This document shows positions 10,798 through 19,750 of a stretch of DNA of 64,000 bases, piece after piece; the first letter of the stretch is position 1; each line of letters opens with the position of its first letter. The notes below the pieces were generated by a model. It ran no database searches. It saw only the letters and a list, made by a program, of their open reading frames with translations, and was not told the origin of the DNA. The stretch is from Halobacteriales archaeon QS_4_69_31. Lineage in GTDB: Archaea > Halobacteriota > Halobacteria > Halobacteriales > Haloarculaceae. The position numbers and the translations under genes were made by a program. The stretch is from positions 1 to 64,000 of the forward strand of contig PXRP01000035.1 of assembly GCA_003021655.1 (NCBI GenBank). The letters are read 5' to 3'.

Positions 10798-11832
10798 ATG
10801 ACCGACAGTACGACAGTCTACGCGGCACTGAACGACCGCCTGCTGGTCGTCCGCGAGACGACCGACGGCTGGACCGCCACCGAGCGACTCGCGGGCCGGG
10901 ACTTCGAATCCGTCGCGGCAGACCCCGCGGTACCCGACCGCGCGTTCGCGGGCACCGTCGAAGCGGGCGTCCAGCGGACGACCGACGGCGGGGAAACCTG
11001 GGAGCGTGTCGCCGGGGACGGGCCCGGCGCGACGGTAGACGACCGGGTCACCTCGCTGGCGACCAGCCCGCACGACCCCGGCGTCGTCTGGGCCGGCACC
11101 GAACCCTCCGCGGTCTACCGGTCGTCCGATGGCGGCGAGACGTGGGCGGCGCTCCCCCCGTTGACCGACCTGCCCTCAAGCGACCGCTGGTCGTTCCCGC
11201 CGCGGCCCCACACCCACCACGTCCGGTGGCTGGAACCGGACCCCCACGACCCCGAGCGGCTGTACGTCGCCATCGAGGCGGGCGCGCTCGTGCGCACTGA
11301 CGACGGCGGCGACACCTGGCAGGACCACCCAGAGGGCGGCCGACGGGACAACCACACGCTCGCGACCCACCCCGACGCCGAGGGGCGGGTCTACACGGCC
11401 GCCGGCGACGGCTACGCCCAGTCCGACGACGGCGGCGACACCTGGGCCTACCCCCAGGAGGGGCTCGCCCACCGCTACGTCTGGGGGATGGCCGTCCCGC
11501 GCTCGGACCCCGACACCGTCGTCGTCTCGGCGGCCAGCGGCCCCCGGAGCGCCCACACCGTCGGGACGGCCGAGGCCTACGTCTACCGGACGACCGGCGC
11601 CGGCCGGGACGGCGGCCCGGACCCCGAGTGGACGCTCGCGATGGACGGCCTGCCCGACCCCGAGGGGACCGTGCGGTCGGTGCTCGCCGCCGGCGACGGG
11701 TCGAAGCTGTTCGCGCTCAACAACCGCGGGCTCTACCGCTCCGCGGACGCCGGCGCCACCTGGGAGCTTCTCCCGGTCGCGTGGGCCGAGGCCTACGAAC
11801 GCCAGACGCCCCGCGGCCTCGCCGTGGTGTAG
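10798..11832 (+). CDS. BNR/Asp-box beta-propeller protein
   Basis: 344 residues with at least five Asp-box motifs (S/T-x-D-x-G-x-T-W), for example TTDGGETW, SSDGGETW, TDDGGDTW, SDDGGDTW and SADAGATW. They are spaced as in a six- or seven-bladed sialidase-type/WD40-YVTN-like propeller. No signal peptide or membrane helix is present, so it is probably cytoplasmic. Sialidase catalytic residues cannot be assigned. In haloarchaea such proteins are abundant and functionally uncharacterised. A TATA-like CTTAAG lies about 30 bp upstream of the ATG. Confidence 0.85.
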   Translation: MTDSTTVYAALNDRLLVVRETTDGWTATERLAGRDFESVAADPAVPDRAFAGTVEAGVQRTTDGGETWERVAGDGPGATVDDRVTSLATSPHDPGVVWAGTEPSAVYRSSDGGETWAALPPLTDLPSSDRWSFPPRPHTHHVRWLEPDPHDPERLYVAIEAGALVRTDDGGDTWQDHPEGGRRDNHTLATHPDAEGRVYTAAGDGYAQSDDGGDTWAYPQEGLAHRYVWGMAVPRSDPDTVVVSAASGPRSAHTVGTAEAYVYRTTGAGRDGGPDPEWTLAMDGLPDPEGTVRSVLAAGDGSKLFALNNRGLYRSADAGATWELLPVAWAEAYERQTPRGLAVV

Positions 11833-11907
11833 CCCGGTATCGATACGCCGGCGGGGTAGCAGGCGTCGACTCGCCGGAGGGTAGCTCCGGGCGCCCACGC
11901 AGCTGGC

Positions 11908-12294
11908 TCACAGAGCCGTCCCGAGCGCGTACGCGGCGGCGGTCGCGACGAGCGCGGCCGCTGTCGCGTAGCCGACCACCTGGAGCGCGCGGATACGGTC
12001 CCGCCTGACCGCCTCGCGTTCGTTGATCTTGCCCGCGCCGCCGCCGGACCCCGAGAGGTCGTAGCGGGCCAGCGCACCGAACCCCGCACAGAACCCCAGC
12101 CGGTCCTGGAGGAGGCCGATGAACCCGCCGAAAAACAGCGGGAACGACCACAACAGGAGCGTGTCGGGACGGTCCGAGAGGAGGACGAACCCTACGACGC
12201 CGACCGCGGCCAGCAGGGAGAGGATACCCGACAGCCGACGCTTCCGGCGCTCGTCGCGACCGATGTTACAAACGCCGGGCTGGTATTCGTTCAT
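11908..12294 (-). CDS. conserved small membrane protein with paired cysteines
   Basis: 128 residues with about three or four hydrophobic helices (about 22-40, 46-62 and 108-126). The N-terminal PGVCNIG followed by an Arg/Lys cluster, and the central RLGFCAGFG, match a pattern I recall from uncharacterised bacterial and archaeal membrane proteins, where these two Cys are conserved. They might form a disulfide or bind metal. The gene stands alone between two plus-strand genes. Function unknown. Confidence 0.7.
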   Translation of the reverse strand: MNEYQPGVCNIGRDERRKRRLSGILSLLAAVGVVGFVLLSDRPDTLLLWSFPLFFGGFIGLLQDRLGFCAGFGALARYDLSGSGGGAGKINEREAVRRDRIRALQVVGYATAAALVATAAAYALGTAL

Positions 12295-12555
12295 ACCCGG
12301 AGTCCGGTCGACACCTGCAAAAGGACCCCATCAAACTACGTCGGTATGGGACCTGTGAATAAGGACCGCGTGCCGGTCTCGGCTGCCCGCTCTTCCGGCG
12401 CTCGTTCCGGGAAGACGGTCGACGTAAGCACCGCAGGCCGGACCGACTTTCACGCTGTTTGCAGGACCACTCGACACGACCAGCGAGAACAGTATCGGAC
12501 CCGCAACGACCACGTCCGGGAAAGCCCTATGCCGGTCGGAGCCGAGAACACGCAT

Positions 12556-13263
12556 ATGACAGTCGAGTTCGACTTCGGCGGCGACGTGGTGCTCGTGACC
12601 GGTGCCGGCGGCGCGCTGGGCAGTGCCGTCTGCGAGGCCTTCGACGACGCCGGCGCGACCGTCTGTGGCGCCGACGTCGTCACGCCCGACAGCGAAGACT
12701 TCCTGCTCGACACCGACCACGTCCACTTCTACCAGGGCGATTTCACCGACGAGGGCGCGGTCACCGACACGGTACCGGCCATCGTCGACGACCACGGGGG
12801 CATCGACTACCTCGCCAACATCGCGGGCACCTGGCGGGGCGGCACGCCCATCGCCGAGACCGACGTCGACACCTTCGACTTCCTGTTCGACGTGAACCTC
12901 AAGACGATGTTCCTGGCCTCGAAACACGCGATCCCACACGTCCGGGAGTCGTCGGGTGCCATCGTCAGCGTCTCTGCGCGCTCCTCGCTGGAGGGCGGCG
13001 AGGGCGACGGCATCTACCGCTCGACGAAGGCCGGCGTGCGCATTCTCACCGAAACCATCGCCGAGGAGAACCTCGGGGACCTGCGGGCCAACGCCGTGAT
13101 GCCAAGCGTCATCGACACGCCGATGAACCGCGAGATGATGCCCGACGCCGACCACGAGACGTGGGTCGACCCCGCCGACATCGCCGAAGTCGTTATGTTC
13201 CTCTGCTCGGACGCCGCCTCCGTCACCAGCGGCGCCGCCGTCCCCGTCTACGGCGAGGCCTGA
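12556..13263 (+). CDS. SDR-family oxidoreductase
   Basis: 235 residues from this ATG, typical of classical short-chain dehydrogenases. It has the nucleotide-binding TGAGGALG at 15-22, an acidic residue after strand 2 (GADVV, favouring NAD), NIAG at 88-91, and the catalytic pair Y154-x3-K158 preceded by a serine in SVSARSS. The C-terminal VTSGAAVPVYGEA corresponds to the family's usual VTGxxxxVDGG end, but the final glycines are altered. The longer in-frame extension upstream lacks haloarchaeal protein character. The substrate is unknown; it is outside the sugar island and has no obvious partner. Confidence 0.85.
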   Translation: MTVEFDFGGDVVLVTGAGGALGSAVCEAFDDAGATVCGADVVTPDSEDFLLDTDHVHFYQGDFTDEGAVTDTVPAIVDDHGGIDYLANIAGTWRGGTPIAETDVDTFDFLFDVNLKTMFLASKHAIPHVRESSGAIVSVSARSSLEGGEGDGIYRSTKAGVRILTETIAEENLGDLRANAVMPSVIDTPMNREMMPDADHETWVDPADIAEVVMFLCSDAASVTSGAAVPVYGEA

Positions 13264-13511
13264 CTTCCCGACCGGCGCCGCAACCGGAACGACCGGGGGC
13301 TTTCACGCTGTCTCTGAGTACAACAGCGAGAAAAATATCGTAACGAAACACTACCGACCCGGACGGGACGACCAGAACGGTTAACGGTCGCTTGGTCCAA
13401 GACCCGGCCGATGCGAACAGCCCCCCTCCGGGTCGCCACTCGCCGTGGGCCGCCCGCGGGCCGCCGGCCGCTCGACCGACCGACGCCCCGCCCCGCGGCG
13501 AACGGGTGACC

Positions 13512-14519
13512 ATGCGCGCGCTCGACACCGCGGCCGCCGCCGTCGTCCTCGCGGTGGCGCTGGCCGCCGTCCCGCTCGCGAGCGCTGTCGGTCCGCCCGC
13601 CGGCGAGGCCGGACCACTCCACGGCAACCACGTGACGGTCGACCCGCAGGTCTCGGGCGACGGGACCGTCGTCGCGGAGACGGCCACGGCGCTGACCGAC
13701 GGGTTCGTCGTCGTCCGGACCGACGACGGCGGCCAGCCCGGCGAACCGGTCGGTCACACCCGGGTCAACGGCAGCCGATTCCGGACGGACGTGCCCGTCC
13801 AGGTCGACCCGGAGACGTGGGACGGCTGGTCGGGCAACCGGACGCTGTGGGCCGTCGTCCACGCCGACGACGGCGACGGGACCTTCGACATGGAGACCGA
13901 CCGCTCGCTGGCCACCCGCAGCCCCGCGGCGCGCGTGTCGTTCACTCTCCGGAAGGACACCGACGGCGACGTCCGCGTGCTCGCACGGCAGTTCGACGCC
14001 CACAGCCTCGCGGCCGGCCGGCTCACCGTCCGCCGGGTCGACCTCGACGGGCCCGGCTACCTCGTCGCCCGCACGCTCGACGGCGACCGCGTCCTCGGAA
14101 CGACCGCACTCGAGGCGGGACGCCACTCGAACGTCTCGGTCGCGCTCGACCCGTCGTATCGCGACGGTCGGGAGAGCCCCTTTCGGGTCCGGCTCCTCGC
14201 CTACCGCGACGACGGCGACGGCACCTTCGACGACGGCGACCGCCCGGTCCGGGCCGGCGATTCGGCCGTCGGCACCGACGTCGTCGTCGCCCCGCCAAAC
14301 GAGTCGGGGACCGCGACCGACGCCCCGCTCGTGGTTACGCCCTCCCCGACCGACCCGCCGACCGCGGCCCCGACGCCCGCCGACGGCCCCTCGCCGACGA
14401 CCGACCCGACGGCTCCCCGGACCGAAACCACTGCCACCGGCCCCGGATTCGGCACGGCGATGACGGCTCTGGCCGTCGCCGTCCTCGTCCTGGCGGCGCG
14501 CCGGCGACCCAACGAGTGA
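13512..14519 (+). CDS. PGF-CTERM surface protein with two DUF7282-like domains
   Basis: 335 residues. A short signal peptide (about 1-26) is followed by two similar beta-rich domains (about 35-135 and 137-245). Each contains a VDLDGPGYLVART or VSGDGTVVAETA-type strand and an acidic turn of the form DDGDGTFD. This matches the haloarchaeal DUF7282 pattern. A Thr/Pro-rich linker leads to PGFGTAMT, a hydrophobic helix and RRR, the PGF-CTERM anchor handled by archaeosortase A. The acidic DxDxDG-like loops (DDGDGTFD occurs twice) could bind calcium. The protein is exported and anchored at the cell surface; its role is unknown. The ATG at 13512 is chosen because it directly starts the signal peptide. 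Confidence 0.82.
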   Translation: MRALDTAAAAVVLAVALAAVPLASAVGPPAGEAGPLHGNHVTVDPQVSGDGTVVAETATALTDGFVVVRTDDGGQPGEPVGHTRVNGSRFRTDVPVQVDPETWDGWSGNRTLWAVVHADDGDGTFDMETDRSLATRSPAARVSFTLRKDTDGDVRVLARQFDAHSLAAGRLTVRRVDLDGPGYLVARTLDGDRVLGTTALEAGRHSNVSVALDPSYRDGRESPFRVRLLAYRDDGDGTFDDGDRPVRAGDSAVGTDVVVAPPNESGTATDAPLVVTPSPTDPPTAAPTPADGPSPTTDPTAPRTETTATGPGFGTAMTALAVAVLVLAARRRPNE

Positions 14520-15413
14520 CCGACCGCCGGCCCGCCGGCCGACTCCCACCGTCCACCGACCCGCTCCCGACACTCCAGCCCCTTCCCGTCCTCACGCTCA
14601 AACTCTACCCGTCTGTAACTGGGCGGAGAAATGGAGATAAAAAAGAATGTAGGGGTATGTTTTGATCTAAGATGCAAATTTTGAAGGCAAACATCGGATG
14701 TCAGGGCGTTGAATTACGTATTGAAGATACAGACGAGGAGTAGAGAACAAAATAACCTCATTGGAGTAGATAAAAAGCTTTCAAATCTCGAAATTAGTCT
14801 ATATTGAAGGGAAAATACATATTTGGTTTTATATTGTGAGGCCGAAACCCGAATCGGGTCTATCTAAGAGTCGAACGCCGTAATCTGTGAACACAACGGA
14901 GTCACCGCCGCGGGAGTCAGGAACGGCCGACACCACGTCGATTACAGTACTAATAATGTAATAAAAGCGGGGAGCCAGCCATTACAATCGTACATCTGTC
15001 GCCGCCGGACGGGGCCATCCGTATCCCGACCGCGTGTTCGACGGTGGATCTGGGCCCGCTCTCCGGTCCAAAGCGGCGAGGGCGTGGCACGTTTCCTGCT
15101 GTCGGACTCTCTGGCGGCCGATATTTGAGGTTGTTGACGATAACAACACCGATATCTCGTCTTTCCGGGACTCGCGTTCGCAGCCCCCTATTTTCGCCAC
15201 TACTGTTCACCGAACCTACAGGTCGGCCCGGATCGGGCGCGAAACTGTTACATAGATCAACATCTCGCGAGCGGCGGCTCTCGACCCGGCGGCCAGGGCG
15301 ACGCGCCCACTCGGCCCCCGGCCTGTGATGCTTGCGTCGGCCGGGACGGGTCGAGGGCAGGGGCCTCCAAGCGGTGAGAGTATGCCGAACTGCTGTCGGG
15401 AGGATGACCCGCA

Positions 15414-15427
15414 GGAACGGCCGTTCC
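15414..15427. promoter_or_regulatory. 14-bp perfect palindrome, candidate operator
   Basis: GGAACGGCCGTTCC is its own reverse complement. It is centred about 40 bp upstream of the TATA box of the oxidoreductase gene at 15485, where haloarchaeal activators and some repressors bind. Its GGAAC half-site resembles those at 42480 and 43520. Function is inferred. Confidence 0.4.
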
Positions 15428-15455
15428 CGGCGGTGCAAGTGGACCGACCCAACTC

Positions 15456-15464
15456 TTATATTTT
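15456..15464 (+). promoter_or_regulatory. TATA box of the 15485 operon
   Basis: TTATATTTT centred about 25 bp before the ATG at 15485 indicates a leaderless transcript that should cover both genes to 17326. Confidence 0.6.
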
Positions 15465-15484
15465 CCCACCCTGAAACGTCGTCC

Positions 15485-16573
15485 ATGTCTTACGAGGTTG
15501 CAGTGATCGGTACGGGGTCCGATCCCGACGAACCGGACGGGGACGGGTACGCGATGGCGTACCACCACGCGTCGGCCTACCGGAAACTCGACGGCGCCGA
15601 TCTCGTCGCGTGTGCCGACATCGTCCGCGAGAACGCCGAGGCGTTCGCCGCGGAGTACGGCATCGAGGACGGCGTCTACGAGGACTACGAGACGATGCTG
15701 GCCGAGGTCGAACCGGCGGTCGTCTCGGTCTGTGTGCCGCCGGCCGCCCACGAGGAGGTCACGGTCGGGTGTACCCGCGCGGAGTCGGTCGAGGCTATCC
15801 ACTGCGAGAAGCCGATGGCCGACACCTACGGCGGGGCGCGGCTGATGGCCCAGGAGGCCGACCGACACGGCGTCCAGCTCACGTTCAACCACCAGCGCCG
15901 GTTCAGCGACGCGGTCCGGACCGCCAAGCGACTGCTCGACGAGGGCGAGGTCGGCGACCTCGAACGCGTGGAGTTCTCCGCGGGCATCGGCATCTTCGAC
16001 TACGGCTCTCACTCGTTTGACCTCTGTAACTACTTCAACGACGAGACGCCCGCCGAGTGGGTGATGGGCCAGGTCGACTACCGCGAGGAGAACGTCCTCT
16101 TTGGCTCGCACAACGAGAACCAGGCGCTGGTCTGCTGGGAGTACGAGAACGGCGTCACGGGGCTGGCGGGTACCGACAGCACCGGCGAGGGCGGCCCGGC
16201 GAGCGTCTTCGGGTGTCACAACCGCCTCGTGGGGACCGACGGCGTCATCGAGGTCGGCCCCGACGGCGAGGACGCGCCCGCACTGCGGATCCGCCGGAAC
16301 GGGGACGCCGAGTGGGAGACGGTCCCGACCGAGGACGGCCTCCACGACTGGGCGTTCGTCGACCGGGCAATCGCGGAGAACCTCAGGTGTCTCCGCGCGG
16401 GCGAGCGGCCGGAACTGGGCGCACGGAACGCCCTGAACGCGACCGAACTGATCTTCGCGACCTGGGAGTCCGCCCGGCGGCGGGGCCGCGTCGACCTACC
16501 CCTGGAAATCGACGATAATCCGCTGTCGGCGATGGTCGAGTCGGGCGACCTGACCCCGCGTGGAGGTGGGTAG
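15485..16573 (+). CDS. Gfo/Idh/MocA-family sugar oxidoreductase
   Basis: 362 residues. An N-terminal Rossmann fold (VAVIGTGSDP, with an inserted acidic loop) and the family hallmark EKP (CEKPMAD, about 100) are present. The C-terminal alpha/beta domain contains the sheet used for substrate binding, with a FDYGSHSFDLCNYF segment corresponding to the conserved G/D-x3-H-x2-D motif. Members oxidise sugars, inositols or sugar derivatives with NAD(P). The stop codon abuts the ATG of the downstream isomerase-like gene, so the two are co-transcribed. Pairing with a xylose-isomerase-like TIM-barrel protein is typical for oxidation/epimerisation routes of sugars or inositol. The exact substrate is unknown. 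The start at 15485 is supported by the TATA spacing. Confidence 0.85.
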   Translation: MSYEVAVIGTGSDPDEPDGDGYAMAYHHASAYRKLDGADLVACADIVRENAEAFAAEYGIEDGVYEDYETMLAEVEPAVVSVCVPPAAHEEVTVGCTRAESVEAIHCEKPMADTYGGARLMAQEADRHGVQLTFNHQRRFSDAVRTAKRLLDEGEVGDLERVEFSAGIGIFDYGSHSFDLCNYFNDETPAEWVMGQVDYREENVLFGSHNENQALVCWEYENGVTGLAGTDSTGEGGPASVFGCHNRLVGTDGVIEVGPDGEDAPALRIRRNGDAEWETVPTEDGLHDWAFVDRAIAENLRCLRAGERPELGARNALNATELIFATWESARRRGRVDLPLEIDDNPLSAMVESGDLTPRGGG

Positions 16574-17326
16574 ATGCCGCGGATCTCGGTCTGTGCGGAG
16601 ATGGTCTTCGACGACGAACCGTTCCACGAGCGCGTCTCGCGGGCCGCCGCGACCGGCGCCGACGGCGTCGAGTTCTGGGGCTGGCGCGAGAAAGACCTCG
16701 ACGCCATCACGGCCGCCGCCGACGCGGCCGACATCCCGGTCGTCGCCTGTACCGCGGGCGCGACGCTGACCGACCCCGACCGGACCGCCGAGGCCGTCGA
16801 GACGGTCCGCGAGTCCCTCGACGCCGCGGCCGGGATGGGCTGTCTCAACCTCATCGTGACGACCGGTCCCGAACAGGACGGACTCGACCGGGAGGCCCAG
16901 CACGACGCCATCGTCGAGGTGCTCTCGACGGTTGCGCCAGACGCCGAGGCCGCGGGCGTGACGGTCGTCCTCGAACCGCTGAACGCCGACGTCGACCACC
17001 CCGGCTACTACCTGACCTCCTCACAGGAAGGGTTCGACATCGTCGACGCGGTCGACTCGCCGAACGTCAAACTCCTCTATGACGTCTATCACCAGCAGAT
17101 CACGGAGGGCAACATCATCCAGACGGTCACCGAGAACGTCGACCGGATCGGCCACATCCACATGGCCGACGTCCCCGGCCGCCACGAACCGGGGACGGGC
17201 GAACTCAACTACGCGCACATCTTCACCGCGCTGGAGGGCGCGGGCTACGACGGGTGGGTCGGCTGCGAGTTCTCGCCCATCAACGACCCCGAGGAGGCGA
17301 TGGCGACCGTCCTGAACGGCCGCTAA
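16574..17326 (+). CDS. hydroxypyruvate isomerase-like / sugar isomerase TIM-barrel protein
   Basis: 250 residues, one xylose-isomerase-like (AP endonuclease 2) TIM barrel. Metal-site residues are recognisable: Glu in VVLEPLN (about 134), Asp in LLYDVYHQ (about 170) with its following His, His in HIHMADVPGRHEPG, and Glu near the end in GWVGCEFSP. The VPGRHEPGTGELNY segment is characteristic of the hydroxypyruvate isomerase (Hyi)/OtnI subgroup. It may isomerise or epimerise a keto-sugar produced by the preceding oxidoreductase. The start codon touches the previous stop (TAGATG), indicating translational coupling. Confidence 0.85.
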   Translation: MPRISVCAEMVFDDEPFHERVSRAAATGADGVEFWGWREKDLDAITAAADAADIPVVACTAGATLTDPDRTAEAVETVRESLDAAAGMGCLNLIVTTGPEQDGLDREAQHDAIVEVLSTVAPDAEAAGVTVVLEPLNADVDHPGYYLTSSQEGFDIVDAVDSPNVKLLYDVYHQQITEGNIIQTVTENVDRIGHIHMADVPGRHEPGTGELNYAHIFTALEGAGYDGWVGCEFSPINDPEEAMATVLNGR

Positions 17327-17377
17327 AGCGAACCCGCGTGTCCCGGTCGGGGCCGGGTACCACGCGGTGGAGTCGGG

Positions 17378-19657
17378 TCAGTCGTCTTCGTCGTCGCCCT
17401 CGTCCTGGTCGTGGCCGTGGCCGGGACCGTTGCCGTTGCCGTTGCCGCCGCCCTCCCCGTCGGACTTGTTGTGACCGACGCTGATGACGACCTCGACCGA
17501 CGCGCCGTCGTCCGAGACCGTCACGCTCGCGTCGCCCGAGCGCTTGCCTTCCTCGACCGTGACCTCGTACTCGCCTTTGAACGCGCTGGTCGCGTAGATA
17601 CCGTCCGAGCCGGTCGTCCCTTCCTCGTCGGTCCACCACTCGTCGAACACGAGGTCGAGATACTCCTCGCCGTGGGTGCGCAGGTCCCAGTCGACGTCGT
17701 AGAGACACGAGGTCGACCGCCAGGCCCGCCCCGCCCAGAAGTTCCAGTGGACGAACGTCTCGACGGCCGGGTGGCTGAACACCGCCGTCAGGAAGTCACG
17801 GACGTAGTCCGCCTGGGCGTCCTTTTTCTTCTGGCTCGCGCCGCCCCAGTTCTTGTACCCCATCCACAGCGGGACGTGGAACTCGGAGATGTACACCGGG
17901 AGCCCGAACGCCTCGTCGAGCCGGTCGAGCCGCGAGATGACGTCCGGGATGCCCGTGAGGTTCGTGATCGGCGCGTGGCACATCGCGCCGACCGCGTCGA
18001 CGTCGACGCCGTTTTCGAGTAGCCAGTTGGTCCACTCGACCAGTTCCTCGTCGTACCCGTCGCTCCACGCGTACCGGGTGAGGACGTTCATCTCGTTGAT
18101 GCCCATCGCGGCCTCCGTGTCCGCGTTCTGGGCGGTCTCCCACCAGTCGAGAACGGCCTCGTCACCGACGTCAGACCGGATCTGCTGGAAGTTGATGGGG
18201 TGGTTCTGGCAGTCCCAGTCGGCCAACTGGCCCTCGAACTCCGCGACGCGCTCTTCGATCTTGTCGGTGACCTGCTGGATGATCTCCTCGTCGGGCTGGT
18301 CGGGGTCGATGTTCATCCACCAGTACTGTTCCCAGAAGGCGGCGTGGCCGCGGACATCGTGCCCCTGGTCGTTGAGCCACTCGACCGTCTCGCGGGCGTC
18401 CGCGCGGGTGTCCTCCGAGCCCTCCCAGTTGTAGACCTTCAGGTCCGTCTCGATGGTGCCGTAGTTGAAGTCGCTGGCGAGGACGTCCCGGTAGGTATCG
18501 CCGAGGTCGGTCTCGCTGTCGGCGACCATGTCGCCGCTGACGGCGGTCCCGAAGTTGAACTCGTGGGACTGCATCGTCACGTCGACAGTCGCGTCCTCGA
18601 CGGCTCTGCCCGCCGGGTCGACCACCTCGACCTCGAGGTCGGCTTTCCGGTGGTCCTCGATGCGCTCCTGTGCCGTCTCGCGCCAGCCCGCGTCCTCGGC
18701 GCGGCCGTCGTACTGGAGTTGCTCCTCGGTGACGGGGATGGGGTCGTTCGCCGCATCGAGGATCTCGTGGTCGAACTGCTCGTACTTGTCGGTCAGGTGG
18801 GCGTGGACCTGGTCTATCTCCTCGTCGTCGAGCGACCTGTCGAACACCAGCACCTCGGCGACCGTCCCGTCGTAGAACATGTCGGTGACGCCGTCGCCGC
18901 TCAGACCGAGCGACTCCTCGCCGTTGACCAGTTGCGCCTTCCCGAGGTTGAAATCGCCCGGTGACTCGTCGACCGAGTGGTGGAGCGTTCCGTACTTGAA
19001 CTCGTATGTGCGGTCGCCGTCCAGGTAGGGCGTGACCCTGTGCGTGCCGGACCCGACGCCGTTGGCTGTCGAGGTGACCCCCCACAGGTGCGGGTCGGTG
19101 TCGACCTCGGCGACGACGTTCGTCTCCCACCAGACGTTCTCGCCGAACTGGTAGGAGTAGGCGCTCGCGCCCGCGTCGAAGTTCGCGATGCGGAACCGGT
19201 CCATCGCGTCCGTGTCCGGCGAGTAGGTCCCGAACATCGCGTTGGTCGACGCGTTCCACTGCCCGACGACGAACACCGAGAAGTCATCGAGCGTGACCGC
19301 CTCGGAGTCGAGGTTCAGGAAGTCGTCCTCGCCGTCAAACACGACCACCGGCTTGCCGGCGATCTGGTCCCCGTCGACCTCGGAGTAGGTCGGCTGTTTG
19401 GCGTCGGCGTCCTGGGTGGCGTCGTTGCCGTTGTCGGTGAGGTCGGTCCAGGTCCCAACGGCGTCGCCGTCGGCCGCGTCGAGTTCGTCGGCCGCCAAGT
19501 GTACGACCGGGTCCAGGCCGTCGAGCCCGGCCTCGTCGTCGGCCGCGGTCGATCCCTCGGCGACGCCTGCCCCCGAAACGGCCGCCATCCCCGCGGCTGC
19601 GGCCCCCGTCTGTAGCACTGTGCGCCTCGTGGTGTGCCTGTCGCTATCATTTGCCAT
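17378..19657 (-). CDS. Tat-exported LamG + GH10-like protein lacking the acid/base glutamate
   Basis: 759 residues. The N-terminus carries a twin-arginine signal (TTRRTVLQTG, 9-18, then a hydrophobic stretch to about 30). Residues about 40-290 look like a LamG/concanavalin-type lectin domain. About 335-365 is a carbohydrate-module-like lead-in (DLEVEVVDPAGRAVEDATVD). About 365-680 is a GH10 (endo-1,4-beta-xylanase) barrel: FNFGTAVSG, VRGHAAFWEQ, WDCQNHP, GINEMNVL, the nucleophile strand VYISEFHVP (Glu592), and FVHWNFWAG. In GH10 the acid/base Glu follows the Asn of WDVxNE; here that position is His486. The usual His of VRGHTLVWH is Glu443. A small Ig-like domain and an acidic Gly/Asn tail end the protein. 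Secreted, folded before export; either a xylan-binding pseudo-enzyme or a hydrolase with an altered mechanism. Confidence 0.82.
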   Translation of the reverse strand: MANDSDRHTTRRTVLQTGAAAAGMAAVSGAGVAEGSTAADDEAGLDGLDPVVHLAADELDAADGDAVGTWTDLTDNGNDATQDADAKQPTYSEVDGDQIAGKPVVVFDGEDDFLNLDSEAVTLDDFSVFVVGQWNASTNAMFGTYSPDTDAMDRFRIANFDAGASAYSYQFGENVWWETNVVAEVDTDPHLWGVTSTANGVGSGTHRVTPYLDGDRTYEFKYGTLHHSVDESPGDFNLGKAQLVNGEESLGLSGDGVTDMFYDGTVAEVLVFDRSLDDEEIDQVHAHLTDKYEQFDHEILDAANDPIPVTEEQLQYDGRAEDAGWRETAQERIEDHRKADLEVEVVDPAGRAVEDATVDVTMQSHEFNFGTAVSGDMVADSETDLGDTYRDVLASDFNYGTIETDLKVYNWEGSEDTRADARETVEWLNDQGHDVRGHAAFWEQYWWMNIDPDQPDEEIIQQVTDKIEERVAEFEGQLADWDCQNHPINFQQIRSDVGDEAVLDWWETAQNADTEAAMGINEMNVLTRYAWSDGYDEELVEWTNWLLENGVDVDAVGAMCHAPITNLTGIPDVISRLDRLDEAFGLPVYISEFHVPLWMGYKNWGGASQKKKDAQADYVRDFLTAVFSHPAVETFVHWNFWAGRAWRSTSCLYDVDWDLRTHGEEYLDLVFDEWWTDEEGTTGSDGIYATSAFKGEYEVTVEEGKRSGDASVTVSDDGASVEVVISVGHNKSDGEGGGNGNGNGPGHGHDQDEGDDEDD

Positions 19658-19750
19658 GTGTTACCACGGCGGGATATCGAATCTATAGCATATAATACTT
19701 ACTAATGGACGACGGTCGAGGCGAGTCACGACCGCCGCGGGCAGTCGTGG

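Larger units (their letters stand above)
14520..15484. other. 965-bp gene-free region, left part AT-rich
   Basis: No supported gene. From about 14610 to 14990 the sequence is markedly AT-rich compared with its surroundings; it contains only tiny frames, the longest reasonable one being 23 codons at 14672-14743. A 13-bp palindrome (ACCCGAATCGGGT) lies at 14847-14859. From about 15000 the composition returns to normal, but reading frames there look like noise. The last 80 bp hold the palindrome and TATA box of the next gene. The AT-rich part could be a decayed insertion marking the border of the sugar island. Confidence 0.5.

Noticed and set aside
14950-15486. 178-codon minus-strand frame in the gene-free region
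   Set aside because: No domain, atypical composition, and it overlaps the promoter of the oxidoreductase operon.
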